Position numbers and translations under genes: made by a program. This document shows, one piece after another, positions 1 through 6,956 of a DNA stretch of 34,107 nt. The stretch covers positions 1-34,107 of the forward strand of contig JAZQUY010000004.1 of assembly GCA_045631525.1 (NCBI GenBank), written 5' to 3'. Each line of letters starts with the position of its first letter. Positions within the stretch are counted from its first letter, which is position 1. The notes under the pieces are model-generated. The model saw only the letters and a program-made list of their open reading frames with translations, was not told where the DNA came from and made no database searches. This DNA is from SIG440 sp045631525. Its GTDB lineage: Bacteria > Bacillota > Clostridia > Monoglobales > Monoglobaceae.

Positions 1-239
1 GCTACTTTGTCAGCGTCAATGTGATGAAGGGTTGCGCCAAGCGCACCGTGGGTCTGCTGAAGGAAGCCGGTGTGGTGATGACCGCCGCCGGTGCCACCTA
101 TCCCTATGGCGCCGATCCCGCCGACAGCAACATTCGTATCGCGCCTTCCTTCCCCTCTGTGGAGGAGCTGTCCGTGGCGATGGAGATGTTCTGCCTGTGT
201 GCCGAGTTGGCCTGCGTGGAGCAACTGCTGGCTCAATAA
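1..239 (+). CDS. Aminotransferase, C-terminal fragment (type Ic aspartate aminotransferase-like)
   Basis: The reading frame is open from base 3 to the TAA at 237-239 and the 5' part lies outside the window. The visible 78 residues begin YFVSVNV and contain CAKRTVGLLKEAGVV, GATYPYG and SNIRIAPSFP, followed by a helix ending near ACVEQLLAQ. This pattern fits the C-terminal subdomain of fold-type I PLP aminotransferases, where the Arg of NIRIAP would be the carboxylate-binding arginine. The closest family I recognise is the unusual aspartate/alanine aminotransferase group (Pfam Asp_aminotransf); substrate is not determined. The PLP lysine is upstream and unseen. Base composition is striking: about 61% G+C by hand count with mostly G/C third positions, unlike every other gene here. 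A terminator follows 11 bases after the stop. Confidence 0.75.
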   Translation, partial: YFVSVNVMKGCAKRTVGLLKEAGVVMTAAGATYPYGADPADSNIRIAPSFPSVEELSVAMEMFCLCAELACVEQLLAQ

Positions 240-250
240 GAATTTTACAG

Positions 251-280
251 CCGATTGCGTTTTGCAATCGGGACTTTTTT
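251..280 (+). terminator. Intrinsic terminator after the aminotransferase gene
   Basis: A perfect 8-bp stem (CCGATTGC 251-258 / GCAATCGG 264-271) with a 5-nt loop is followed by six T at 275-280. It separates the GC-rich first gene from the AT-rich remainder. The next gene starts only 20 bases later, with its ribosome binding site directly after the T run. Confidence 0.85.
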
Positions 281-299
281 GTGAACAGGAGTGGTCTTT

Positions 300-902
300 A
301 TGCAAAGAAATATCAAAATAAAATGGATGGTTGAGGTTGCTATGCTTTCGGCGGTGGCGGTAGTTCTTATGCTCCTTGAATTCCCTCTGCCTTTTATTGC
401 ACCGCCTTTTTATGAACTGGATTTCAGTGAGGTTCCAGTTCTTGTGGGGGCATTTGCTATTGGACCGATTGCGGGTGTTGCGATTGAAGGGATAAAGGTG
501 CTTCTCAATCTTTTGATAAACGGCACAATTACCGCAGGAGTGGGAGAAGGTGCAAACTTTTTAGTTGGCATTGCCTTTGTTTTGCCGGCAGCAGTTATTT
601 ACAAACGGAGAAAAACAAGGAAAACTGCTATAATCGGAATGACAGTCGGCGGCATAGTTATGGCGGTTTTGTCCTGCTTTATAAATGCGTATGTGCTTAT
701 ACCGGCATATGGCGGAGCTATGGGACTTGAAATAGGTGTTTTTGTAGGTATGGCACAGGAAATACATAAAGGAATTGACTCCCTGTTTGAAATGATACTT
801 CTTTGTGTGTTGCCGTTTAATGTAATAAAGGTCATTTTAGTGTCGGTGGTTACAACTTTCCTTTATAAACACATAAGTCCGATTCTGAAGAGCAAAAGTT
901 GA
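300..902 (+). CDS. ribU: Riboflavin ECF transporter substrate-binding S component, RibU-like
   Basis: This 200-aa, very hydrophobic protein is predicted to have five to six membrane helices, the normal size of an ECF S component. The segment ELDFSEVPVLVGAFAIGP after the first helix is the typical RibU signature, close to the DFSDIPALIGGFALGP-type motif of riboflavin S units. It would bind riboflavin and work with a shared EcfT/EcfA energising module, which is not encoded here. I chose the ATG at 300 because AGGAG at 287-291 sits 8 bases upstream; an in-frame GTG at 291 overlaps that site. No FMN riboswitch fits in the short gap upstream and I see no clear promoter of its own. RibU identity is moderately sure; S-component identity is very sure. 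Confidence 0.82.
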   Translation: MQRNIKIKWMVEVAMLSAVAVVLMLLEFPLPFIAPPFYELDFSEVPVLVGAFAIGPIAGVAIEGIKVLLNLLINGTITAGVGEGANFLVGIAFVLPAAVIYKRRKTRKTAIIGMTVGGIVMAVLSCFINAYVLIPAYGGAMGLEIGVFVGMAQEIHKGIDSLFEMILLCVLPFNVIKVILVSVVTTFLYKHISPILKSKS

Positions 903-924
903 TATATAAAATCTAAATAAGCTA

Positions 925-953
925 TTGACAAATGAAAAAGATTAAAGTATAAT
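925..953 (+). promoter_or_regulatory. Sigma-A promoter of the dapA-lysA operon
   Basis: TTGACA at 925-930, a 17-base spacer and TATAAT at 948-953 match the housekeeping consensus perfectly. The predicted start near 960 falls just before the lysine riboswitch, so the riboswitch would be the main brake on an otherwise very strong promoter. Confidence 0.9.
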
Positions 954-960
954 CAAAATG

Positions 961-1130
961 TTAGATAGAGGTGCGTTGTGTCATCATTAGGCAGATTTTC
1001 ATCGCTTTGCCAAAGCGGATTTGCTGAAAGGGGCAGGCGCCGAAGACGGTTCGTGGCAAAGGACTGGTCTGGCAGTTGGGAATAATATCCCAAATGTTGT
1101 CGCACAAGTGCGGAGAGCTATCATATCATA
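961..1130 (+). promoter_or_regulatory. Lysine riboswitch (L-box) aptamer
   Basis: The leader carries the L-box core in order: GATAGAGGTGCG (964-975), GCTGAAAGGGG, GCCGAAG, CTGG, and GGAGAGCTATC closing the aptamer (1112-1122). GATAG 964-968 pairs with CTATC 1118-1122 as helix P1. The 3' strand of P1 extended to CTATCAT (1118-1124) is also complementary to ATGATAG (1165-1171), the 5' arm of the downstream terminator. Lysine binding should therefore hold P1 and free the terminator; without lysine the antiterminator forms. This matches the known transcriptional L-box mechanism and the lysine-biosynthetic genes downstream. Confidence 0.95.
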
Positions 1131-1164
1131 TTTGTTAATGGTTTTATATCCTTGCATATATCTT

Positions 1165-1197
1165 ATGATAGTTGAAAAATCAGCTATCATTTTTTTA
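1165..1197 (+). terminator. Riboswitch-controlled terminator upstream of dapA
   Basis: A 10-bp stem (1165-1174 / 1181-1190, one G-T pair) with a 6-nt loop is followed by seven T at 1191-1197. Its 5' arm can instead pair with 1118-1124, making it the expression platform of the lysine riboswitch. Confidence 0.92.
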
Positions 1198-1235
1198 TGA
1201 AAGCAAAACGATAATCAGGTAAAGGAGTTTTGAAA

Positions 1236-2123
1236 ATGAAAGAAACTGTTTTTAAAGGTGTTGCAACAGCCATTGTTACACCTATGACTGAAAATGGAGT
1301 TGACTACGAAAGCTTTGAAAGACTTATTGAATGGCAGATTGAAGAGGGAATAAACGCAATAGTTGTTGCCGGCACAACCGGTGAGGGCTCAACCCTTTCT
1401 GACCAGGAGCACAAGGATGTTCTCAAATTTGCGGTTGAAAAGGTAGGTGGCAGAATCCCCGTTATTGCAGGCACAGGCTCAAACGACATAAGCTATGCAA
1501 TAAGCCTCACAAAATATGCGTGTGAGATTGGTGCTGATGCTATGCTGGTTGTTACACCTTATTATAACAAAGCAACACAAAACGGACTTATTCAGTCTTT
1601 CACTGCTATTGCTGATGCAAGCACAAAGCCAGTTATTCTTTATAATGTTCCCTCACGTACAGGCTGCAACATCATGCCTGAGACTTGTGCTGCCCTTGCG
1701 AAACACCCAAATATCGTGGGCATAAAAGAAGCAAGCGGAAACATTTCACAGATTGCAAAGGTTGCATCGCTTGTTGATGAAGATTTTGCAATCTATTCAG
1801 GAAACGATGACCAGATTGTTCCCATTTTGTCACTTGGAGGCATTGGCGTTATTTCTGTGCTTTCAAACATTGCACCAAAAGATACTGTGAAAATCTGTGA
1901 CAGCTTTTTCTCTGGGGACGTGAAAGAAAGCAAAAGACTTCAGCTTAAATATCTTGACCTTATTGATGCGCTCTTTTGTGAGGTAAATCCAATTCCTGTA
2001 AAAGCCGCAGTGTCAAAAATGGGCTTTGGTGAGAATTATCTCAGACTCCCACTTACTCCAATGGAAGAAGCTCATGCTGAAAATATGTACAGACTTATGA
2101 GAGAAAACGGAATCGAAATTTAA
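1236..2123 (+). CDS. dapA: 4-hydroxy-tetrahydrodipicolinate synthase
   Basis: The protein condenses pyruvate with aspartate semialdehyde, the first committed step of diaminopimelate and lysine synthesis, in the cytosol. The 295-aa length is normal for this TIM-barrel family. GTTGEGSTL (residues 46-54) supplies the conserved threonines, YNVPSRTG holds Tyr136 and the substrate-binding Arg141, and GIKEASG contains the Schiff-base Lys164. The ATG at 1236 is chosen because AAAGGAG at 1221-1227 lies 8 bases upstream; an in-frame TTG at 1230 is too close to it. It is followed by lysA after 23 bases and both are under the lysine riboswitch, which fits feedback by lysine. No other dap genes are present. 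Confidence 0.97.
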   Translation: MKETVFKGVATAIVTPMTENGVDYESFERLIEWQIEEGINAIVVAGTTGEGSTLSDQEHKDVLKFAVEKVGGRIPVIAGTGSNDISYAISLTKYACEIGADAMLVVTPYYNKATQNGLIQSFTAIADASTKPVILYNVPSRTGCNIMPETCAALAKHPNIVGIKEASGNISQIAKVASLVDEDFAIYSGNDDQIVPILSLGGIGVISVLSNIAPKDTVKICDSFFSGDVKESKRLQLKYLDLIDALFCEVNPIPVKAAVSKMGFGENYLRLPLTPMEEAHAENMYRLMRENGIEI

Positions 2124-2146
2124 TTTTCCTGAAAGGACAACAATAA

Positions 2147-3445
2147 ATGATTTGTGAAAATCTTGGAATAAACCAGATGGGAAACCTGACCTTTGCAGGT
2201 CGGGACACGGTAGAGCTTGCTGGAAAATATCAGACACCTCTTTTCTTGATGGATGAAGAACGTATACGGAAAAACTGCAGAACATATGTTGATGCAATGA
2301 AAAAATATTTTGGCGAGTATGCATTGCCCCTTTATGCCAGCAAAGCGGCATCTTTCAAAGCTGTTTACAAAATAGCAATGGAAGAGGGAATGGGCGTTGA
2401 TGTGGTTTCCTGCGGTGAGATTTATACCGCGAAAAGTGCCAATTTTCCTATGGAAAATGCTTACTTCCATGGCAACAACAAGACTGATTTTGACATAAAA
2501 TATGCAATAGAAAACGGCATTGGCTATTTTGTGGCAGACAGCCGTGAAGAAATTGATGCTATCGACTGTATTTCCGGGGAAATGAATGTTTGTCAAAACA
2601 TAATTATCCGCATAACACCCGGCATTGACCCACATACCTATGATGCGGTGGCAACAGGCAAGGTTGACTCGAAGTTTGGCTTTGCAATCGAAACGGGTGC
2701 AGCAGAAGAGATTGTGAAATATGCTCTTTCGAAAACGAATATAAAGCTTTGCGGTTTCCATTGTCATGTGGGCTCTCAGGTTTTTGACTCGGATGTATAT
2801 TTCAAGACTGCTGATATTATGCTCGAGTTTATTGCTGATATGAAAGCAAAGTTTAGTTATGAGACGGAAATCCTGAACCTTGGCGGCGGCTATGGAGTGA
2901 GATATGTTGAATCTGACCCCGTGATTGACATTGAAGAAAATATAGCTCATGTTGCAAAAATGGTGAAAGAAAAATGCAGTGAGCTCAGGATAGATGTTCC
3001 CGCAATCCGTATGGAGCCTGGTCGTTCAATCGTTGCAGACAGCGGACTTACCCTTTATACTGTGGGCAGTGTAAAGGTCATCCCTGAATATAAAAACTAT
3101 GTTTCAATAGATGGCGGAATGACCGACAACCCAAGATTTGCCCTTTATGGCTCGGAATATACTGTTGTTGCGGCAAACAAGATGAACGAGGAATGCGACT
3201 TTCTTTGCTCGATTGTGGGCAGATGCTGTGAATGCGGCGATATAATTCAGGAAAATGTGCAAATGCCGTCAAGTGTGAAACGTGGCGATACTATCGCAGT
3301 TATGACAACGGGTGCTTATAACTATTCGATGGCATCAAATTATAACAGACTTCAAAGACCGCCGATTGTGATGCTGACAAAAACGGGCGAATATACTGCG
3401 GTGGAACGTGAAAGCTTTGAAGATATAATAAAAAATGATTTATAA
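2147..3445 (+). CDS. lysA: Diaminopimelate decarboxylase
   Basis: This PLP enzyme of the alanine-racemase fold decarboxylates meso-diaminopimelate to lysine. The 432-aa length is typical. PLYASKAAS carries the PLP lysine (Lys66), HCHVGSQ is the conserved His segment, NLGGGYG binds phosphate, MEPGRSIV is the substrate/phosphate arginine motif, and ECGDIIQ is a variant of the CESGD loop that gives the active-site Cys at the dimer interface. GAYNYSMASNYN near the C terminus is characteristic of the family. GAAAGGA lies 9 bases before the ATG. It is the second and last gene of the riboswitch-controlled operon, closed by a terminator a few bases downstream. Confidence 0.96.
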   Translation: MICENLGINQMGNLTFAGRDTVELAGKYQTPLFLMDEERIRKNCRTYVDAMKKYFGEYALPLYASKAASFKAVYKIAMEEGMGVDVVSCGEIYTAKSANFPMENAYFHGNNKTDFDIKYAIENGIGYFVADSREEIDAIDCISGEMNVCQNIIIRITPGIDPHTYDAVATGKVDSKFGFAIETGAAEEIVKYALSKTNIKLCGFHCHVGSQVFDSDVYFKTADIMLEFIADMKAKFSYETEILNLGGGYGVRYVESDPVIDIEENIAHVAKMVKEKCSELRIDVPAIRMEPGRSIVADSGLTLYTVGSVKVIPEYKNYVSIDGGMTDNPRFALYGSEYTVVAANKMNEECDFLCSIVGRCCECGDIIQENVQMPSSVKRGDTIAVMTTGAYNYSMASNYNRLQRPPIVMLTKTGEYTAVERESFEDIIKNDL

Positions 3446-3450
3446 AATGA

Positions 3451-3477
3451 AAGCTCTCTTTTCGGAGAGCTTTTTCT
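3451..3477 (+). terminator. Terminator of the dapA-lysA operon
   Basis: Perfect 8-bp stem AAGCTCTC (3451-3458) / GAGAGCTT (3465-3472) with a 6-nt loop, running into a T-rich tail. Confidence 0.9.
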
Positions 3478-3490
3478 TTTGAATAAATAC

Positions 3491-3519
3491 TTTACAAAGA
3501 GGAAAAAATATGGTAATAT
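3491..3519 (+). promoter_or_regulatory. Candidate promoter of the structured RNA at 3525
   Basis: TTTACA (3491-3496), 17 bases, TAATAT (3514-3519). Predicted initiation near 3525 coincides with the first base of the long inverted repeat, and no ORF follows before a terminator. Confidence 0.6.
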
Positions 3520-3524
3520 AGTAT

Positions 3525-3680
3525 TGCGACTCAGATTAATATTGTTTTACGTTAACAGGGGCATTTTTATTTTGATAAAAATGCATGCTTTATTTTGTCT
3601 GCTGTTGATGTAAACAAAATCTGAGTCGCATCAGAGTCATGCATTTTTTGTGCGTGGCTCCGGCTGCGCACTTTTTTATT
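3525..3680 (+). ncRNA. Candidate small structured RNA of unknown family
   Basis: The intergenic interval encodes a long rod. An outer perfect 13-bp helix pairs 3525-3537 with 3618-3630. A second helix of about 16 bp (one bulge, two G-U) pairs 3542-3558 with 3602-3617. An apical perfect 10-bp hairpin pairs 3561-3570 with 3575-3584 around a TTTG loop. A 19-base linker then leads to an intrinsic terminator with a UCCG tetraloop. Promoter, nested helices and terminator in the right order, with no coding frame, argue for an independent RNA of about 150 nt. The long interrupted helix is loosely reminiscent of 6S RNA, but I cannot show 6S conserved elements and do not name it. A short mobile element with terminal repeats is the alternative; no target-site duplication is visible. 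Confidence 0.55.
3650..3678 (+). terminator. Terminator with UNCG tetraloop ending the small RNA
   Basis: GTGCGTGGC (3650-3658) pairs with 3663-3671 over nine positions, two of them G-T, around a TCCG loop closed by C-G, then six T at 3672-3677. Confidence 0.85.
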
Positions 3681-3710
3681 TACATAAAACAGGCGCTCTG
3701 CCTTGTCGCC

Positions 3711-3748
3711 AGACGAAAAGAAAACCTCACCCAAATGGGCGAGGTTTT
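3711..3748 (-). terminator. Terminator of the XRE-cupin-ligase gene
   Basis: On the minus strand, a 12-bp stem (3721-3732 with 3737-3748, one G-T) is followed by a T-rich CTTTTCG tail. It lies 13 bases past the stop codon of the minus-strand gene and converges on the small-RNA terminator. Confidence 0.85.
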
Positions 3749-3760
3749 CGCTTTAAATGA

Positions 3761-6064
3761 TTATTTATTTGCTTTTTCCATATCCTTGTTGCGGATTTCA
3801 ACACGGCGGACTTTTCCGCTGATGGTTTTGGGGAGGTCATCCACAAATTCCACAATTCTTGGATATTTATATGGTGCTGTGTGTGTTTTTACGTATTCCT
3901 GAATTTCTTTTTTCAGTTCGTCAGTACCCACAGTGTTCTTGGTGAGAACGATTGTTGCTTTTACAATCTGCCCACGTACCTCATCGGGAACAGCGGTGAT
4001 TGCACATTCAAGAACATAAGGAAGCTCCATAATAACACTTTCTATTTCAAAAGGTCCGATGCGGTAACCGGAAGATTTGATAACGTCATCAATACGTCCA
4101 ACGTACCAAAGATAACCGTCTTCGTCCATTGTCGCCTGGTCACCTGTGTGATAGAAACCGTCATACCATACGTCACGGGTTTTTTCGTCGTCAAGGTAGT
4201 AACCGATGAAGAGACCGCAAGGAACATTTTCTGTTGTCCTGATACAGATTTCACCTGTGTCCCCAATCTTACATTCCTTGCCCTCGCCGTCAAGAAGAAC
4301 TACGTCATAAAGAGGTGAGGGTTTGCCCATTGAGCCGATTTTCGGTTTTGAACCAACAAAGTTTGCGATTGAAAGGGTGGTTTCTGTCTGACCAAAGCCC
4401 TCCATAATGCTGAGTCCTGTTGCTTTTTTGAACTGATTATAAACCTCAGGATTCAGTGCTTCGCCTGCTGTTGTTGCATATTCGATAGAAGAAAGGTCAT
4501 ACTTTGACAAATCTTCCTTGATGAAAAACCTGTACATAGTAGGCGGTGCACAGAATGTGGTGATGATGTATTTCTTGAAAAGAGGAAGAATATCATCCGG
4601 ATGGAAACGGTCAAAGTCATAAGTGAACACACCTGCCTCGCAGAGCCATTGTCCATAAAGCTTGCCCCAGAGCGCCTTGCCCCAACCGGTGTCGGAAATG
4701 GTGAAATGAAGTCCAACAGGGTTCACATTGTGCCAGAACTTTGCTGTGGGATAGTGGCCGAGTGCATACTTATATGAGTGAGTAGCAATTCTTGGATAAC
4801 CGGTAGTGCCTGATGTAAAGAGCATAAGCATTGGATCGTCGCCGCAGGGCGTATCTTCCCTACGGTCAAAGTGAGTGCTGAAACGCTCCATTTCTTCATT
4901 GAAATTGTACCAGCCGTCTTTTTTGCCGCCAACAAGAATTTTGAGCATATCAGGGAAGTTCTGGGCAGCCTTTTCGGCTTCACATGAAACGTCACCGTCA
5001 GCAGTACACACAATAGCCTTTACGCCTGCTGCCTTATAGCGGTATTCAAAGTCGTGTTCAACCAGCTGGTTTGTTGCAGGGATTGCTATTGCGCCTATTT
5101 TGTGAAGAGCAAGCATACAGAACCAGAACTCAAAATGACGTTTTAAGACAAGCATAACTGTGTCGCCGCGTTTGATACCCAAAGACTCGAAATAATTTGC
5201 GGTCTTTGCGGAATATTTTTTCATATCATTAAAAGTAAATCTGCGTTCTGATTTATCATTTCCAACCCACATCATAGCAGTCTTGTCGGGGGTTTTCTTT
5301 GCGATTTTATCCACACAGTCGAATGCAAAGTTGAATTTGTCAGCATTCTTAAATGAAATACCGCTGAATACGCCTTTTTCATCAAGGGTTGTGTCAATGA
5401 AATCGTCAGCAACAGTCTTTGATGAAGACTTTGCAGATTTTTCAACCTTTTCAGCAATGTAAGGAGCTTCAGGATATTCCTCGCTGAAATGACCGTCCTG
5501 AGGGTTGAGAACAACGGCGTGGAATTCGCAGCCGCCCTCAGACACAGCAATCATACCGTGGGGTATAATGCTGTTGTAGAAAATGGAATCACCCTCATTG
5601 AGAATGTCAATGTGATTTCCCACCTGAACCTTTAGCGAGCCTTTTACGATAACGTCAAATTCCTGACCATTGTGTGAACTCAGCTTGATGGGAGCGTTTT
5701 GTTCTTCCTCAAGATAAGGAAATTTAACAAGGAATGGTTCAGCCATCTTGCCCTTGAATTTCGGAGCAAGGTTGTTGTATACAAAACCCTGTTTCTTTAT
5801 GATTTTGAGACCCTCGCCTTTCCTGGTTATGTCAAAGGAGGTAAGGGTTGAACTTGTGCCCTCTAAGATATCAACAACTTCAACGTTGCAAGCTTTTGCG
5901 CATTTGTAGATAAATGTGAAGCTGAAATCTGTTTCACCTTCTTCAAGGATTTTGTAATCCTGAGTTGATACGCCGGTGAGCTTTGCAAGCTCTTCCTGAG
6001 AATAGCCCTTTGCTTCACGCAAATCTTTTATTCTGCCGGCAACCTCTTTCAAATTGTAATCCAT
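3761..6064 (-). CDS. XRE-type HTH / cupin / AMP-forming acyl-CoA ligase fusion protein
   Basis: A 767-aa three-part protein. Residues about 7-70 form a Cro/C1-type helix-turn-helix (GYSQEELAKLTGVS). Residues about 105-190 form a cupin barrel with HNGQEFDVIVKG and a later PHG. Residues about 240-760 are an adenylate-forming ligase with P-loop LFTSGTTGYPR (415-425), EGFGQTETT, YHTGDQATMDEDGY, GYRIGPFEIE and the catalytic-lysine motif PKTISGK near the end. The ligase half should activate a carboxylic acid to its CoA ester with ATP, giving AMP and pyrophosphate; substrate is unknown. The HTH-cupin half resembles stand-alone XRE-cupin regulators, so the protein may sense or autoregulate as well as catalyse. 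A strong site TAAGGAGAG precedes the ATG. A T-box leader lies directly upstream, tying expression to an amino acid. Confidence 0.93.
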   Translation of the reverse strand: MDYNLKEVAGRIKDLREAKGYSQEELAKLTGVSTQDYKILEEGETDFSFTFIYKCAKACNVEVVDILEGTSSTLTSFDITRKGEGLKIIKKQGFVYNNLAPKFKGKMAEPFLVKFPYLEEEQNAPIKLSSHNGQEFDVIVKGSLKVQVGNHIDILNEGDSIFYNSIIPHGMIAVSEGGCEFHAVVLNPQDGHFSEEYPEAPYIAEKVEKSAKSSSKTVADDFIDTTLDEKGVFSGISFKNADKFNFAFDCVDKIAKKTPDKTAMMWVGNDKSERRFTFNDMKKYSAKTANYFESLGIKRGDTVMLVLKRHFEFWFCMLALHKIGAIAIPATNQLVEHDFEYRYKAAGVKAIVCTADGDVSCEAEKAAQNFPDMLKILVGGKKDGWYNFNEEMERFSTHFDRREDTPCGDDPMLMLFTSGTTGYPRIATHSYKYALGHYPTAKFWHNVNPVGLHFTISDTGWGKALWGKLYGQWLCEAGVFTYDFDRFHPDDILPLFKKYIITTFCAPPTMYRFFIKEDLSKYDLSSIEYATTAGEALNPEVYNQFKKATGLSIMEGFGQTETTLSIANFVGSKPKIGSMGKPSPLYDVVLLDGEGKECKIGDTGEICIRTTENVPCGLFIGYYLDDEKTRDVWYDGFYHTGDQATMDEDGYLWYVGRIDDVIKSSGYRIGPFEIESVIMELPYVLECAITAVPDEVRGQIVKATIVLTKNTVGTDELKKEIQEYVKTHTAPYKYPRIVEFVDDLPKTISGKVRRVEIRNKDMEKANK

Positions 6065-6100
6065 TTTTATCTCTCCTTATAAAGAAATTTCAGGAATGTC

Positions 6101-6382
6101 ACAAAAAAAAACAAACCCGTCTCAAGACTTTGAGACGGGTTATAAAACTCGCGGTACCACTCAAATTACGGAAAATTCCGTCACTCACAGGCTCAAACAA
6201 GCCCTTTGCTTTAACGTAGCAATGCACGGGAGATGTCTACTGACCACAAGGCTTTCGGACCTCCAACTCGGAAGTGATGGGTCATTGGAAAACTCTGTCA
6301 TTGGCTCGCAGCAACCGCCAACTCTCTCAAGACTTTGTAATCCGACCGTCTTCGTCATAGTTTTTCTGTGATATTCAAATTA
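6101..6382 (-). promoter_or_regulatory. T-box leader upstream of the XRE-cupin-ligase gene
   Basis: Read on the minus strand, the leader has the AGAGAG of Stem I with a distal hairpin, CTCCCGTG and CGTTA of the Stem II pseudoknot region, the T-box sequence GAGTGGTACCGCG (6150-6162), and a terminator with a perfect 11-bp stem (6114-6124 / 6131-6141) before eight T. This is the standard tRNA-sensing transcription antiterminator. The variable base in TGGT would pair with A73 of the tRNA. I could not fix the specifier codon: following the loop-E GAA the triplet reads GCC (Ala), but GTC (Val) lies nearby. A non-synthetase target is notable. Confidence 0.92.
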
Positions 6383-6388
6383 CTATGT

Positions 6389-6417
6389 ATTATATACCTG
6401 AGTATTTAATTTGTCAA
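6389..6417 (-). promoter_or_regulatory. Sigma-A promoter of the T-box / ligase transcript
   Basis: On the minus strand TTGACA (6417-6412), a 17-base spacer and TATAAT (6394-6389) match consensus exactly. It lies between the end of the flavin-reductase gene and the T-box leader, so the ligase gene is a separate transcription unit, though I see no terminator between the two. Confidence 0.9.
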
Positions 6418-6433
6418 TAGTTTTTTCAAAAAT

Positions 6434-6952
6434 TTAGTCCATTTCGTAGCAAGCAACGACTTTTGCGTAATAAATCGTATGCAAATCACCATTTTTATAC
6501 CATTTGTCAAGAACAGAAGAGTCAGTAAGGTCGGCTGTCATCTCAGTTTTTGCAATGATTTTGCACTCGAGGGCAAGACCCTTACAAGCAACTACGGGTG
6601 TATTGGTTTCTTTCGCATCAACCATCAAAAGCCCCATATCTGCAATCTTATCACAATCCCTGCCCGATTTTTGTCCGCAGTAGGAAAGGGCAGCTTTCAT
6701 TGATTCGTCATAGGGAAAGGTAAGGGTAAACTCCATTGCTTTATCAATGAGTTCTTTTGTGAAACGACTTTCCCTCACCATAACCTCAGCGGTGGGAGTG
6801 CCCCACTGAAAGCCAAATGTACCCCAACCGATTGTCATGGTGTTTATTTTGCCGTTATGCTTTGTGGTAAGAAATGCACCTTTAGGCAAAATCTCCGCAG
6901 CCCTTTTGATGAATTCACTGTAAGTGGTCATATTAAGTTCCAAATCATCCAA
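6434..6952 (-). CDS. Flavin reductase-like FMN-binding split-barrel protein
   Basis: This 172-aa protein has the layout of the flavin reductase-like / flavoredoxin family: an N-terminal KGAFLTTK strand, NTMTIGWGTFGFQW where FMN phosphate contacts are expected, VRESRFTKELI, and a terminal strand HTIYYAKVVACYE. Such proteins bind FMN and pass electrons or reduce flavins; the partner cannot be read from sequence. Its start is 4 bases after the gpsA stop and its AAGGAG overlaps that stop, so it is translationally coupled to gpsA. The spacing to the first ATG is short (4 bases); a second in-frame ATG seven codons later is possible but has a weaker site. It is the last gene of the der-plsY-gpsA operon, an unusual companion for phospholipid genes. 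Confidence 0.85.
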   Translation of the reverse strand: MDDLELNMTTYSEFIKRAAEILPKGAFLTTKHNGKINTMTIGWGTFGFQWGTPTAEVMVRESRFTKELIDKAMEFTLTFPYDESMKAALSYCGQKSGRDCDKIADMGLLMVDAKETNTPVVACKGLALECKIIAKTEMTADLTDSSVLDKWYKNGDLHTIYYAKVVACYEMD

Positions 6953-6956
6953 CTCC

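Noticed and set aside
16..267. Arg/Pro-rich minus-strand frame at the left edge
   Set aside because: It mirrors the GC-rich aminotransferase codons and ends across the terminator; no evidence of a gene.
2120..2950. A 276-codon open frame on the minus strand opposite lysA
   Set aside because: It lies wholly antisense to a clear lysA with all family motifs, has no ribosome binding site, and its product has low-complexity His/Phe-rich character typical of antisense frames.
3525..3630. Possible MITE or other mobile inverted repeat
   Set aside because: Terminal repeats are present but no target-site duplication is seen, while a promoter and terminator flank the fold. Kept only as an alternative to a small RNA.
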